64,000 nt of DNA from Hyphomicrobiales bacterium (GTDB taxonomy: Bacteria; Pseudomonadota; Alphaproteobacteria; Rhizobiales; Beijerinckiaceae), in the NCBI GenBank assembly GCA_900470095.1, contig UBZM01000032.1, positions 1 to 64,000 of the forward strand, written 5' to 3'. The position numbers and the translations under genes are program-made. Of the stretch, positions 1-8,835 are shown one piece after another. The stretch's first letter is position 1, and each line of letters starts with the position of its first letter. Below the pieces are notes generated by a model. It worked only from the letters and a program-made list of their open reading frames with translations. It was not told the origin of the DNA and searched no databases.

Positions 1-2
1 AC

Positions 3-335
3 CGTTCCGACATCGCGCTCAAGGATCATATCGTCGAGCTCGGCCGGCTTTGGAATGGCATCGGCTTCTACCGATTTGCCTATCGGGGCAGCGACAGGCG
101 CTATGTCGGCGTGATGGCGCAGGAGGTCCAGGAGGTCGCGCCCGAGGCCGTGACACGGGGCGCCGACGGTTTCCTGCGAGTGTATTACGAGCGCATCGGG
201 GTGCGGTTCCAGACCTACGATCAGTGGCTGGCATCCGGTTCGCATGTCCCGACAGGAACCATCCGCCATGAGTGCGTGGCGACGGCGATATGCCGCGCCA
301 CTGTCCCGGAGATGTCCGGAGGTACGCTGCCATGA
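3..335 (+). CDS. C-terminal part of a peptidase S74 (intramolecular chaperone) protein
   Basis: The reading frame is open from the window edge, so the start lies outside. The visible 110 residues begin with RSDIALKDHIVELG and continue through YRFAYRG, YVGVMAQEV and PEAV. This is the usual order of the endosialidase-type chaperone domain (peptidase S74), which trimerises phage tail spikes and bacterial surface proteins and then cleaves itself off. The Ser-Asp pair of the first motif is present. What the protein carries upstream is unknown. Its stop codon overlaps the next start in an ATGA arrangement, so the two genes are probably translationally coupled. Confidence 0.75.
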   Translation, partial: RSDIALKDHIVELGRLWNGIGFYRFAYRGSDRRYVGVMAQEVQEVAPEAVTRGADGFLRVYYERIGVRFQTYDQWLASGSHVPTGTIRHECVATAICRATVPEMSGGTLP

Positions 336-1261
336 TGCGCCTCGACCGGATCCGTCGGCTATCGCTGAGCCTCGCAGTCGCGGCTGCCGCCTTGGTGGGG
401 ATCCCCGCAGCCAGCGCACAACAGCGCTTCAAGACGCCCGAGGCGGCCGCCGCAGCCCTGGTGGAAGCGGCCCGTACCAGCGAAACCGGCCCGATGCTCG
501 GCGTTCTCGGACTCAAGGGGCGCGACATCGTCTTTTCCGGCGATGAGGTCACCGACGCGGCGGACAGGGAGCGCTTTCTCTCTGCCTATCAGGCGAAGCA
601 CCAGGTCACGGTCGACGGCGACAAGGCAACATTGCTCGTCGGTCAGAATGACTTCCCGTTCCCGATCCCGATCCTGCGCAAGGATGGTGAGTGGCGCTTC
701 GACACCGAGGCCGGGCGCAAGGAAATCCTGTTCAGGCGCCTCGGGCGCAATGAACTCGATGCGATCCAGGTCAGCCTGGCCTATGTCGACGCTCAGAACG
801 AGTATGCGGGCAAGGACAGAACCGGCGCGGGGGCGGGCTCCTATGCCCAGCGGGTCGCGAGCCGCCCGGGGAAGCGCGACGGATTGTACTGGGCCACAGG
901 AGCAGGGGAAGAGGCCAGTCCGCTCGGCGCTCTCGCCGCGCAGGCCGAGCGCGAAGGCTATAAGGGCGGGCAGGGCAAGACGCCCTATCACGGTTACTTC
1001 TACAAGATCCTGAAGCGCCAGGGGGCCGCGGCACCCGGTGGAAGCCTCGACTATGTCGTCGGCGGCAAGATGATCGGCGGCTTCGCCCTGCTCGCCTATC
1101 CCGCCGAATATGGCAATTCCGGCGTCATGAGCTTCATCGTGAACCACGACGGAACGGTGTATCAGAAGGATCTTGGGCCCAGGACCAGCCGGATCGCGAC
1201 ACGGATGCGCTCATACGACCCCGACAAGACCTGGGAGAAGGTTTCGGTGCCGCAGGGTTGA
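332..1261 (+). CDS. DUF2950 family exported protein
   Basis: The 309-residue product begins with a signal peptide of about 29 residues: a basic start, a hydrophobic core, then an ASA-type cleavage site. The mature part has the features of DUF2950, including a FPIPILRKDGEWRFDTEAGR stretch and, near the C terminus, GFALLAYPAEYGNSGVMSF followed by NHDGTVYQKDLG. The start at 332 is chosen because GGAGG lies nine bases upstream and because it places the signal peptide at the N terminus. The family has no established biochemical role and is expected to act in the periplasm or envelope. It overlaps the preceding S74 gene by four bases. Confidence 0.8.
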   Translation: MMRLDRIRRLSLSLAVAAAALVGIPAASAQQRFKTPEAAAAALVEAARTSETGPMLGVLGLKGRDIVFSGDEVTDAADRERFLSAYQAKHQVTVDGDKATLLVGQNDFPFPIPILRKDGEWRFDTEAGRKEILFRRLGRNELDAIQVSLAYVDAQNEYAGKDRTGAGAGSYAQRVASRPGKRDGLYWATGAGEEASPLGALAAQAEREGYKGGQGKTPYHGYFYKILKRQGAAAPGGSLDYVVGGKMIGGFALLAYPAEYGNSGVMSFIVNHDGTVYQKDLGPRTSRIATRMRSYDPDKTWEKVSVPQG

Positions 1262-1307
1262 TGGCGGTCCACCTGGCGGACACGACCGGGAATGGCTCTG
1301 GGGGCCG

Positions 1308-2879
1308 ATGATGCCGGACAATCGCGAGGTCGAGCTGAAACTCGTTCCCATGAGTGGGGACCTCGAGCACTATGCCCGGGCGGCCAAGGCGTTGGGGACA
1401 AGTGGGAAGGGCAGAACAAAGCGTCTGCACTCCGTCTACTTCGATACCCCCAAGCTCAAACTGCGGCGCAAGGGCTACTCGCTTCGCATCCGGCATGATG
1501 GCCGGAAGACCATCCAGACGGTCAAGTCGAGTGGCGCCGGAGCGATCCTGCGTGGCGAGTGGGAATCTGTCGTCACGGCCGATGCACCGTCGAAGGATAC
1601 GCTCGCAGGGACGCCTCTGTGCGATGTGCTGGGCGACCGCGACCTGAACAACTTGCGACCGGTCTTCAGCACGCAGGTCAGGCGCAGGACCTTCGTCATC
1701 GTGCGCCCCGATGCGACGGTGGAACTGGCGCTCGACATCGGAGAGATCCAGGGCGACGACCGGTCGTTGCCGATCTGCGAGGCCGAGCTCGAGCTCACAA
1801 GCGGTACGCCGGCCGCGCTCCTGAGCTGTGCCCGTGATCTGGCGGCTGTCGTGCCCTCGCTGCCGATCTTGTCGTCCAAGGGCGAGCGGGGCTTCCGGCT
1901 GAGAGGCGATGCCGAACAGGAGGCCGTCAGCGAACTGTCCTTCGATGTCACGCCGGGCATGAGCACCGGCCAGGCCATCCGGAGCGCGTTCTCCACCTGC
2001 CTCACCGGGCTTTTCGATAATTTTGCCTTGCTTGCTGCGGGCGGCGGCGTTGAGGCGCTGCATCAGGCACGGGTCTGTATTCGCCGGATACGGGCGCTCG
2101 CCTCATTGTTCGAGCCGGCCCTGGAATGGCGAGGTGATAATGACCTTTCGCCGCGGCTTCGCTGGCTGACCCAGTTTCTCGGTGAATCCCGCGAGGTCGA
2201 TGTCCTCTGCGAGACCGTCCTGGCCGCGCTTGGCGCCAGCTATGGCAGCGCTCCGGGCGTTGCGGATCTGAGAGCGGGCTTTGAAACCCGGGGCGCGCAC
2301 GCTCGCGAAACGGCGATCGCCTATCTCAGGTCATCGGCAGCCCCGGACCTCAGCCTCGACCTGCTCGGCGCGCTGGATGCTGCGTTGGGACGAGCCTCGC
2401 CGACGCCGGAGCAGGCCGAGCTTCTCCAGATGCCGATCGGGCGCTATCTGCGACGCGAACTTCGGCCGCGGCTGAAGTCGTTCCTCAAGCGCTGCCGGCA
2501 CATCGAACGGCTCGGTCCACCCGAACAGCATGAGGTTCGGGTTCGCGCCAAGAAGCTCCGCTACATGATCGACCCCTTCGGCGCGCTGCTGCCCCGGCGA
2601 AGCTTTTCCGGCCTCATCGAGCCTCTCCAGACAATCCAGCGCGTCCTTGGCGACCTCAATGATCGCAGGACCGGTGAGGCCTTGCTCATGAGCTATGTCG
2701 AGGAGGTGCTGGGCGGGGGCAGCGGCGGCGGCCGCATTCTCTTCGCCGCTGGCCTTGCAACGGCGCTCTGCCGCGCCTCCGACACCAAGGACGTGACGGA
2801 CAGCGCGGCGGCTGCCCGCTCCGGGCTGGAGCGGGCCGATCTCGATTTCGACGAGGGGGAAGATTTCGATCCGACATAG
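1308..2879 (+). CDS. CYTH and CHAD domain protein (polyphosphate-related)
   Basis: The product is about 523 residues. An N-terminal CYTH (triphosphate tunnel) domain starts with the ExExK signature at residues 7-11 (EVELK) and spans roughly the first 200 residues. A CHAD helical domain follows, with its repeated basic helices (HQARVCIRRIRAL and HEVRVRAKKLRYMIDPF). CYTH enzymes hydrolyse triphosphate or polyphosphate, and CHAD domains bind polyphosphate. A short-chain polyphosphatase or polyphosphate-granule protein is therefore the likely role. The PPK2 kinase 4 kb away supports a polyphosphate theme. The start is one of two adjacent ATGs (1308 or 1311), preceded by a G-rich stretch. Confidence 0.85.
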   Translation: MMPDNREVELKLVPMSGDLEHYARAAKALGTSGKGRTKRLHSVYFDTPKLKLRRKGYSLRIRHDGRKTIQTVKSSGAGAILRGEWESVVTADAPSKDTLAGTPLCDVLGDRDLNNLRPVFSTQVRRRTFVIVRPDATVELALDIGEIQGDDRSLPICEAELELTSGTPAALLSCARDLAAVVPSLPILSSKGERGFRLRGDAEQEAVSELSFDVTPGMSTGQAIRSAFSTCLTGLFDNFALLAAGGGVEALHQARVCIRRIRALASLFEPALEWRGDNDLSPRLRWLTQFLGESREVDVLCETVLAALGASYGSAPGVADLRAGFETRGAHARETAIAYLRSSAAPDLSLDLLGALDAALGRASPTPEQAELLQMPIGRYLRRELRPRLKSFLKRCRHIERLGPPEQHEVRVRAKKLRYMIDPFGALLPRRSFSGLIEPLQTIQRVLGDLNDRRTGEALLMSYVEEVLGGGSGGGRILFAAGLATALCRASDTKDVTDSAAAARSGLERADLDFDEGEDFDPT

Positions 2880-2930
2880 CCCGTTTCTCCGAGCCTGTGG
2901 GCTCGCCGGGCAAGGCACAAGGGAGCAACG

Positions 2931-4625
2931 ATGTTCGGTCGCCTTCCAATCCTGAGCGGCTTCTCCGGCTACTCACCCGACTGGTTGCGCTTTGATGTGA
3001 CCGCAGGCCTTGCGGTGGCGGCGGTCGCGATCCCGAGTGCCATTGCCTATCCCGCGATCGCGGGGCTGCCCGTCGAGGTGGGAATCTATGCGAGCATCCT
3101 GCCGCTCGTCGGCTATGCGCTCTTCGGCCCCTCCCACAAGCTCATCCTCGGCCCCGATGCGGCGACTATGACGGTCCTGGCTGCAGTCATGGCCGCGCTG
3201 CCTGCTGCCTCTCCCGAGGAGCGGGTCGCCACAGCTGCGGCGTTGGCGATGGCTGTCGGCATCCTTAGCCTGCTTGCCAGCACGGTCGGGCTTGGCGCCA
3301 TCGCGGCCTTCCTGTCCCGTCCGATCCTGATCGGTTTCATCAGCGGCATCTCGATATCGATCATGGTGGGGCAGATCGGCCGGTTGACCGGCGTGAAGAT
3401 CGATGCCGACGGCCTGCTGGCCCCCGTCCTGGAATTGCTGCGAAGATCGGGTTTGATCCATTGGCCTTCGGTCACGCTGGGAGCAGCGATGCTGGCGCTT
3501 CTGCTGGCCCTGCCGCGCCTGCGCTTTCCGATCCCGGGGCCGCTCGTCGTCGTCGTCGTTGCAGCCATCGCCTCCTATCTGTTCAATTTCGAGGGGATGG
3601 GCATCAAGGTCGTCGGCAGCCTGCCGAACACGCTCCCGGCGCTGTCGTTTCCCACTGGGGCGGTCTTGCCGCTGCGCGAGCTCGTGCTCGGCGCCGGGGC
3701 CGTCTGGCTCGTCAGCGTCAGCTCAGGGCTGGTTGGCGCGCGCAGTTTCGGGGTACGCGGCAATTTTGCGATCGATGCGAACCGCGAGCTCGTCGGCATA
3801 GGCGCGGCCAATATCGCATCGGGGTTGTTCAGCGGGTTTCCCGTCACCGTCTCGGATTCGCGCACGGCGATAAATCTCTCGGCCGGCGGACGATCGCAGC
3901 TGTCGGGGCTCGTCGCTGCCGGCGCGCTGACAGCGCTGCTGCTCTATCTCAATCAGGCGCTGCGGGTGCTGCCGGTGCCGGCGCTCGGCGCCATTCTCGT
4001 CGCCGCGGCGTTAAATCTCATCGACCTGTCCGGCTTGAGGGAAACCTGGCGCATCAGCCGGGTCGAGTTCCTCTTTGCGCTGATCAGCATGTGGGGAGCG
4101 ATCAGCCTGGGCGTGCTGAGCGGCGTGGTGATCGCCATTGCCGGGACGCTGCTGCATCTGCTGCTGAAGGACATGCGACCGCGCGATGCCCTGCTCGGGC
4201 GCGCTGCCGGCAGGCCGGGCTTCTACAAATTGCATCGGGTGCCGGAGGCGCGGCCCGTTCCCGGGCTGGTGATCTACCTGGTTCAGGGCAACGTGCTGTT
4301 CTTCAACGCCGAATACGTCAAGGCCCGGATCGAGAGCATCATTGATGCCGCGCCGCCGGAAACGCGCTGGCTCGTGATCGACGCCAGTGCGATTGCCCAG
4401 ATCGATTCAACCGCTGCGGTCATGTTCGACCAGTTGCAGAGAGCGCTCGCCGAGCGCGGCGTGACGCTGGCGGTCGCGGAGCTGCACCGGGATCCGATGG
4501 ATATTCTCAGGCGCTCGGGCTTCGTCGATGCGCTTGGGCCAGGGCGGATCTTCGACGAGCTTCAGGATGCCGTCGGGGCCTTCGAAACCGAACACCGCGT
4601 CATTCCAGCAGGCGAGGGGACCTAA
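2931..4625 (+). CDS. SulP family anion transporter with STAS domain
   Basis: This is a 564-residue inner-membrane protein with the SulP layout: a long N-terminal block of hydrophobic helices including the PSAIAYPAIAGLP stretch, then a cytosolic STAS domain from about residue 445. SulP proteins carry sulfate, bicarbonate, dicarboxylates or other anions, and the substrate cannot be told from sequence. The ATG has GGGAG six bases upstream. It follows the CYTH-CHAD gene by about 50 bases and may be cotranscribed with it. Its stop overlaps the stop of the convergent membrane-protein gene by four bases. Confidence 0.9.
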   Translation: MFGRLPILSGFSGYSPDWLRFDVTAGLAVAAVAIPSAIAYPAIAGLPVEVGIYASILPLVGYALFGPSHKLILGPDAATMTVLAAVMAALPAASPEERVATAAALAMAVGILSLLASTVGLGAIAAFLSRPILIGFISGISISIMVGQIGRLTGVKIDADGLLAPVLELLRRSGLIHWPSVTLGAAMLALLLALPRLRFPIPGPLVVVVVAAIASYLFNFEGMGIKVVGSLPNTLPALSFPTGAVLPLRELVLGAGAVWLVSVSSGLVGARSFGVRGNFAIDANRELVGIGAANIASGLFSGFPVTVSDSRTAINLSAGGRSQLSGLVAAGALTALLLYLNQALRVLPVPALGAILVAAALNLIDLSGLRETWRISRVEFLFALISMWGAISLGVLSGVVIAIAGTLLHLLLKDMRPRDALLGRAAGRPGFYKLHRVPEARPVPGLVIYLVQGNVLFFNAEYVKARIESIIDAAPPETRWLVIDASAIAQIDSTAAVMFDQLQRALAERGVTLAVAELHRDPMDILRRSGFVDALGPGRIFDELQDAVGAFETEHRVIPAGEGT

Positions 4626-5302
4626 CCGGCCGCCCGCGAGCGGGCTTCCCGAATGAGGATGTCGACGCTGACGATAAAGACCCAGACCGGGAAGATGATC
4701 ACGGTCCAATCCATGAATTGGCTGCCGATCAGGATGATGGCGGCAGCGATATAGCCGATGATCGCCGTTGCGCGTGCGGCGATCCCGGTACGCAGGACAA
4801 TCGTCGAGGCCGTCATCAGGAAAACGCCCGCCATTTTCAGGGCGTAGATGCTGGTCAGGTGATAGGCGAGCGACCTCGCCAGCATGAAGGTCACCGATCC
4901 CGGCAGATCCCTGGGAAGCGCCGAATAGGCGATGAGGATGGCTCCGATCGACGAAGCGGAGACGAAGAGAAGGCCGATGAACAGAAGGCCGCTTCCGAGG
5001 AAAACCGTTGCAAACAGCTTGTCTTCGGCTGCCCCCATCCGGTCGCGAAGAACCCCGACGAACCACAGGAACGCGATGCCCGCGAACGGGATCAGGTTGA
5101 GTGCGAGCGCGACTTTCCAAGATTGCGGGCCCAGCCATTCGCCAGGGTCCCGCGGGTCCAGCCGTACTGTATCGAGGAGCAGGAAAAGCGAGGTCAGCAG
5201 CAGCACCGAAAACAGGATTCCCGCGGCGGCGGCGGCTCTCGGGGTTTTCAGGCCCTTTGCCGGATGTGGGACGAGACCACTCTGCTGCGGGTCGGTTGTC
5301 AT
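4622..5302 (-). CDS. Multispanning membrane protein of unknown function
   Basis: The product is about 226 residues with around six hydrophobic segments and a short polar N terminus (MTTDPQQSG). I do not recognise a family. The start at 5302 is chosen over a longer open frame because AGAGGGG lies about ten bases upstream and the extension has a shadow-like composition. It converges with the SulP gene (four-base overlap) and lies 170 bases downstream of the FixJ-type regulator, so it could be a target of, or cotranscribed with, that pair. Confidence 0.7.
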   Translation of the reverse strand: MTTDPQQSGLVPHPAKGLKTPRAAAAAGILFSVLLLTSLFLLLDTVRLDPRDPGEWLGPQSWKVALALNLIPFAGIAFLWFVGVLRDRMGAAEDKLFATVFLGSGLLFIGLLFVSASSIGAILIAYSALPRDLPGSVTFMLARSLAYHLTSIYALKMAGVFLMTASTIVLRTGIAARATAIIGYIAAAIILIGSQFMDWTVIIFPVWVFIVSVDILIREARSRAAG

Positions 5303-5469
5303 CGCGGTCCAACCCCTCTTCTCGAGACTGCCACAGAGCTTTCGCAGACCTCCGCGAAACGCGCCATTTGCCAGGCGCCGCGTTTCTCGGCCGTTCGTTG
5401 GGGTGCCCTTCAACCTGTACGGACACAAGGCAGGGCACGCTGATGCCACCGGACCGGTCGTCCGCCTGG

Positions 5470-6081
5470 CTAGGAGATGAGACCAAGTTGCTCCGCAGAC
5501 AGGACAAGTTCGGCAATGGAGCGTGCGGCCATTTTTTCCATCACGTTGTGCCGATGGGCCTTGATGGTGCGGATGGTGGTTCCGAGTTCGTAGGCAATCT
5601 GCTTGTTCATCCGGCCTCTCGCCACAAGAGCGAAGACCTCGCGTTCCCGCGGGGTGAGGCTGCCGAGCCGGAGCGCTCGCAAGATGGCACCATCGTCATC
5701 GTGCCTGGAGCGGCGGCGGCGGGCCAGCGCCCGGTTTATCGCATCGAACAGCACGTCCTTGGTGACCGGCTTTGTCAGGAAATCTTCTGCGCCTGCCTTG
5801 ATCGTGCGGACACTCGTTGGAATGTCGCCGTGACCGGTCAGGAAGATCACCGGCAATCGTGATCCGGCTGCATTCAGGCGGATCTGAAGATCGGGGCCGC
5901 TTACGCCCGGAATATCGACGTCGAGCACAATGCAACCGTCAGTTCCTTCTTCGGGAAGCTGGTCCAGGAGCTCGGCTCCGGTTCCGTATGATTTCGCTTG
6001 GAAGCCGGAGGCTTCAAGCAAGCGAACCATGGCGGTTCTGAAGGAGATGTCGTCATCGACCAGGTAGATATTGGCTGGCAT
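5470..6081 (-). CDS. FixJ/NarL-type response regulator
   Basis: The 203-residue protein has an N-terminal receiver with the acidic pocket DDD at residues 9-11, phospho-acceptor Asp54 in the DVDIPG motif and Lys104 in FLTKP. A LuxR-type helix-turn-helix follows at about residues 141-195 (LTPREREVF to TIRTIKAHRHNV). This is the FixJ/TtrR arrangement: a cytosolic DNA-binding activator controlled by phosphorylation. It sits nine bases downstream of the histidine kinase gene on the same strand, so the two form a cognate pair. The signal and the targets cannot be read from sequence. Confidence 0.93.
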   Translation of the reverse strand: MPANIYLVDDDISFRTAMVRLLEASGFQAKSYGTGAELLDQLPEEGTDGCIVLDVDIPGVSGPDLQIRLNAAGSRLPVIFLTGHGDIPTSVRTIKAGAEDFLTKPVTKDVLFDAINRALARRRRSRHDDDGAILRALRLGSLTPREREVFALVARGRMNKQIAYELGTTIRTIKAHRHNVMEKMAARSIAELVLSAEQLGLIS

Positions 6082-6090
6082 CGAGGCCCC

Positions 6091-7149
6091 TCATGTCTTC
6101 ATGGCGGGGAGATGGATATGGAAGGCAACACCGCCATCATCGCGGTTGGCCACCCAGATCCGCCCGCGATGCGCGAGAATGATCTTCCTGCTGATCGCCA
6201 GTCCGAGCCCCATGCCGTCTGTCTTCGTGGTGTAATACTCATCGAAGATCTTGCCCAATGCATCGGGCGGGACCGAGGGACCGTAGTTGATGATGGACAG
6301 TTCAATGACATTTCGTCCGCGGGCCACGCTCCTTGCGACGATTTCCCGTCGAGAACTGTCATGGCCGATGATGGCATCGAGCGCGTTGATGGTGATGTTG
6401 AGGATCACCTGCTGAATTTGGATGGCATCGGCCGGGATCTGTGGAAGCCTCTCGTCCAGCTCTGATTTCAGGACGATATCGTTTGCCGCAGCGCGGCTGG
6501 AAACGAGCCGGAATGTATCGCGGATGCAGCGATTCAGATCGATCGTACGGGCGGGCGCCAGTGTCGGTCGGATCATGCTGCGCACGCCGTCGATGATCGC
6601 GACCGCGCGCATCTCGTCCCGCTTGATGTCCGCGACGATGTCCTGAAGCGCCGCGATGCTGGGGGCTGCGTTCTTGAGGATGATCTCGGCCGCTTCAGTA
6701 TTGATGAGGATCGCGCTGAGCGGCTGCTTGAGTTCGTGGGCAATGCACGCGGACATTTCTCCCAAGGAAATTCGCCGATCGACCGTTATGGCTTCGGACA
6801 GGAACTGACCTGCCTCCCGCGCTGCAGCAGCGCGCCGTTGACGTTCGAACAAGAGCAGGACGATCAGGACTGCTTGCAGGAACAGCGCGATCGAGACACC
6901 TGCGATCGACCAGCCATATTGGTCCCAGGCGGTGGGCTGACGAGCGGTGATGCCTGCGTATCTGATTGCATTCGGCACTACATCCGGTTTGGAGCCGAGG
7001 ACGAGATTGAGAAGCAGGCCGGAGATCACGGCCAGTATGAAGACCCCGCACAGGATCAGGTATCGGTGCCGGACAGCAGGCAACGTCGCCGTGGCGGCCT
7101 CCGCCCCCGCGGGAAGTCGAACGCCCAGTGCCGCCTGGGAGCGCTGCAA
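6091..7149 (-). CDS. Membrane sensor histidine kinase
   Basis: The 352-residue protein has two transmembrane helices (about 30-50 and 79-100) flanking a short periplasmic loop of roughly 28 residues. A HisKA segment carries His138 in AHELKQPLSAI. The ATPase domain has the N box (NITINALDAI) and a G box (GMGLGLAISRKI). The motif order matches FixL/DctB-like kinases, but no PAS domain is visible, so sensing probably happens in the short loop or the membrane. It lies just upstream of the FixJ-type regulator and 35 bases downstream of PPK2, so all three may share a transcript. Confidence 0.92.
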   Translation of the reverse strand: MQRSQAALGVRLPAGAEAATATLPAVRHRYLILCGVFILAVISGLLLNLVLGSKPDVVPNAIRYAGITARQPTAWDQYGWSIAGVSIALFLQAVLIVLLLFERQRRAAAAREAGQFLSEAITVDRRISLGEMSACIAHELKQPLSAILINTEAAEIILKNAAPSIAALQDIVADIKRDEMRAVAIIDGVRSMIRPTLAPARTIDLNRCIRDTFRLVSSRAAANDIVLKSELDERLPQIPADAIQIQQVILNITINALDAIIGHDSSRREIVARSVARGRNVIELSIINYGPSVPPDALGKIFDEYYTTKTDGMGLGLAISRKIILAHRGRIWVANRDDGGVAFHIHLPAMKT

Positions 7150-7184
7150 TGTAGCCTCCTTGTCGCTGCCTCACCCGTTCCGCT

Positions 7185-7976
7185 TCAGCGGGTCTCCGCG
7201 ACCCAGTGGCGCGCGAAGTTCGTATCCTCGTAGCCGTCCGGTTTCTGGCGTTTCGGCAACTTGATCTTCTCGCGTGGTGGCGCCTCGTAGGGGATCGAGG
7301 ACAGGATATGGGAGATGATGTTCAGCCGGGCGCGGCGCTTGTCGTCGGAGCGCACTGCAAACCATGGCGCCCAACTCGTATCGCTCGCCCGGAACATGTC
7401 GTCGCGGGCGCGGGAATAGTCGTACCAGCGGCTATAGGACTTCAGATCCATCGGCGACAGCTTCCAGATCTTGCGCGGATCGGTGATGCGCTCCTCGATT
7501 CGGCGCGTCTGCTCTTCCGGACTGACTTCGAGCCAGTATTTCAGCAGGATGATGCCGGATTCGACGATGACTTTCTCGACGCTCGGGACTGCGAACAGGA
7601 AGGCCTTGGCCTGTTCTTCCGTGCAGAACCCCATCACCCGCTCGACACCGGCGCGGTTGTACCAGCTGCGGTCGAAGATCACGACTTCGCCCGCTGCCGG
7701 CAGATGGGGTAGATAGCGCTGGATATACATCTGCGAACGCTCGCGCTCGGTCGGCGGGGGAAGCGCAATGACGCGAAAGACCCGCGGACTCACCCGCTCG
7801 GTGATCGCCTTGATGACACCGCCCTTGCCGGCGCCATCACGGCCCTCGAAGAGGATGCAGATCTTGGCGCCGGTATGCTTGGCCCATTCCTGGACCTTGA
7901 CCAGTTCGCCGTGAAAGTCCTTCAACTGGCGCTCATAGGGCTTACGCTTCATGGCCTTGCTGGCAGGGGCATCCAT
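7185..7976 (-). CDS. ppk2: Polyphosphate kinase 2
   Basis: The 263-residue product is a single-domain PPK2. It has Walker A GRDGAGKGG at residues 45-53, the lid region PPPTERERSQMYIQRYLPHLP, and a Walker B-like FDRSWYNRAGVERVMGF around residue 101. PPK2 enzymes move phosphate between polyphosphate and nucleoside di- or monophosphates in the cytosol. Whether this one prefers GDP, ADP or NMP is not decidable by eye. It begins 20 bases after the 163-residue hypothetical gene and precedes the kinase/regulator pair, suggesting a five-gene leftward operon. Confidence 0.95.
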   Translation of the reverse strand: MDAPASKAMKRKPYERQLKDFHGELVKVQEWAKHTGAKICILFEGRDGAGKGGVIKAITERVSPRVFRVIALPPPTERERSQMYIQRYLPHLPAAGEVVIFDRSWYNRAGVERVMGFCTEEQAKAFLFAVPSVEKVIVESGIILLKYWLEVSPEEQTRRIEERITDPRKIWKLSPMDLKSYSRWYDYSRARDDMFRASDTSWAPWFAVRSDDKRRARLNIISHILSSIPYEAPPREKIKLPKRQKPDGYEDTNFARHWVAETR

Positions 7977-7996
7977 GATCCCGCCCTCCCGTTCGG

Positions 7997-8488
7997 TTAG
8001 GACCAGGCCAAAAAGAATGCGACATCGCCCGGCAACCCGCCTGGCCAGTCGATGATCATCGCGCGCAGCCGATAATTGGCGGGCTTCAGATGTTCCTTCC
8101 AGAATTCATAGGCCTGGCGCGGCCGGCCGGTGAGGGTGCTGGGCCAGTCCGGTTCCGCATTGTTGAGCGCGCGGCCCTTGTCGCTGCACAGCGCGCTCGG
8201 AAACCGCATCACCATCACCTCGCGCTCGCCACGCCCGGCGGCCGCCCGCGTCTTCACCGCGAGGCTCTGTTTGATCTCGGCGATCTTGTCCGGGGTGACC
8301 TCGATCTCGTCCTGAAGCGTTCTGACGAGCTTTTGGCGCGCCTCCTCGGCCTTATCCATGGCGCTCAGCATCTTGGATGCCTTGGCCATCTCGAGTTCCG
8401 CCATGTAGGCATTCAGATCGTCGGCCGACATGAAACTCTCGTCGGCGAGAATGTCGGTCTTCACACCGGGCGCCGCGGTCTGGGACAT
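7997..8488 (-). CDS. Hypothetical protein upstream of ppk2
   Basis: This is a 163-residue soluble protein of no family I recognise. The N-terminal half is helical and charged (YMAELEMAKASKML, then EEARQKLVRTLQDEIEVTPDKI), probably coiled coil. The C-terminal half contains a conserved-looking stretch with EFWKEHLKPANY and a hydrophobic end. The start is the second of two nearby ATGs because AGAGGAG lies six bases upstream. Its close spacing to ppk2 suggests a role linked to polyphosphate or stress, but that is context only. Confidence 0.65.
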   Translation of the reverse strand: MSQTAAPGVKTDILADESFMSADDLNAYMAELEMAKASKMLSAMDKAEEARQKLVRTLQDEIEVTPDKIAEIKQSLAVKTRAAAGRGEREVMVMRFPSALCSDKGRALNNAEPDWPSTLTGRPRQAYEFWKEHLKPANYRLRAMIIDWPGGLPGDVAFFLAWS

Positions 8489-8525
8489 TGCCATCTCCTC
8501 TGCAAAATCGCGATTGCCTGCCTCG

Positions 8526-8774
8526 TCACGTGCCGTCGGGACGACCGAGGGCTTCCCTGAGCTCGGCTTCGAGGCTCTCGATGAGCTGTCGGTAGTCGAT
8601 GCAGCGCGCCTTGCTGATGGGCAGCAGCGAACTCTCCCATTCCGCAAGCGCGCGTTCGGCTTCGGCCAGATCTGCGCAGAGCGTACGAAAACTCTCGCTT
8701 CGGAGTGCTCTTTCCTTAATCGACCTTCCATGGGCCGGAAGATGCCGAATGGCGGCCATCACGCCCTGATCCAT
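8526..8774 (-). CDS. Small hypothetical protein, first gene of the ppk2 group
   Basis: An 82-residue hydrophilic, mostly helical protein (MDQGVMAAIRHLPAHG, then SESFRTLCADLAEAERALAEWE). No family is recognised. The open frame continues upstream to 8879, but GGGAG nine bases before 8774 favours the shorter form, and the extension would run into the inverted-repeat element at 8836. It ends 37 bases before the next gene, so it probably opens the operon leading to ppk2. Confidence 0.5.
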   Translation of the reverse strand: MDQGVMAAIRHLPAHGRSIKERALRSESFRTLCADLAEAERALAEWESSLLPISKARCIDYRQLIESLEAELREALGRPDGT

Positions 8775-8835
8775 CGCAACGGTACTCCCGCCGACGAGCG
8801 CTACGTTGCGACCACTATGGAGAAAGATCGCGCCG

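Noticed and set aside
1-335. Prophage signalled by the S74 domain
   Set aside because: No other phage gene is visible, and S74 domains also occur in bacterial surface proteins; the upstream sequence is missing.
4407-5516. Leftward 369-codon frame over the SulP end and membrane protein
   Set aside because: It is a frame-shifted shadow of the membrane protein gene, with no hydrophobic pattern or motif.
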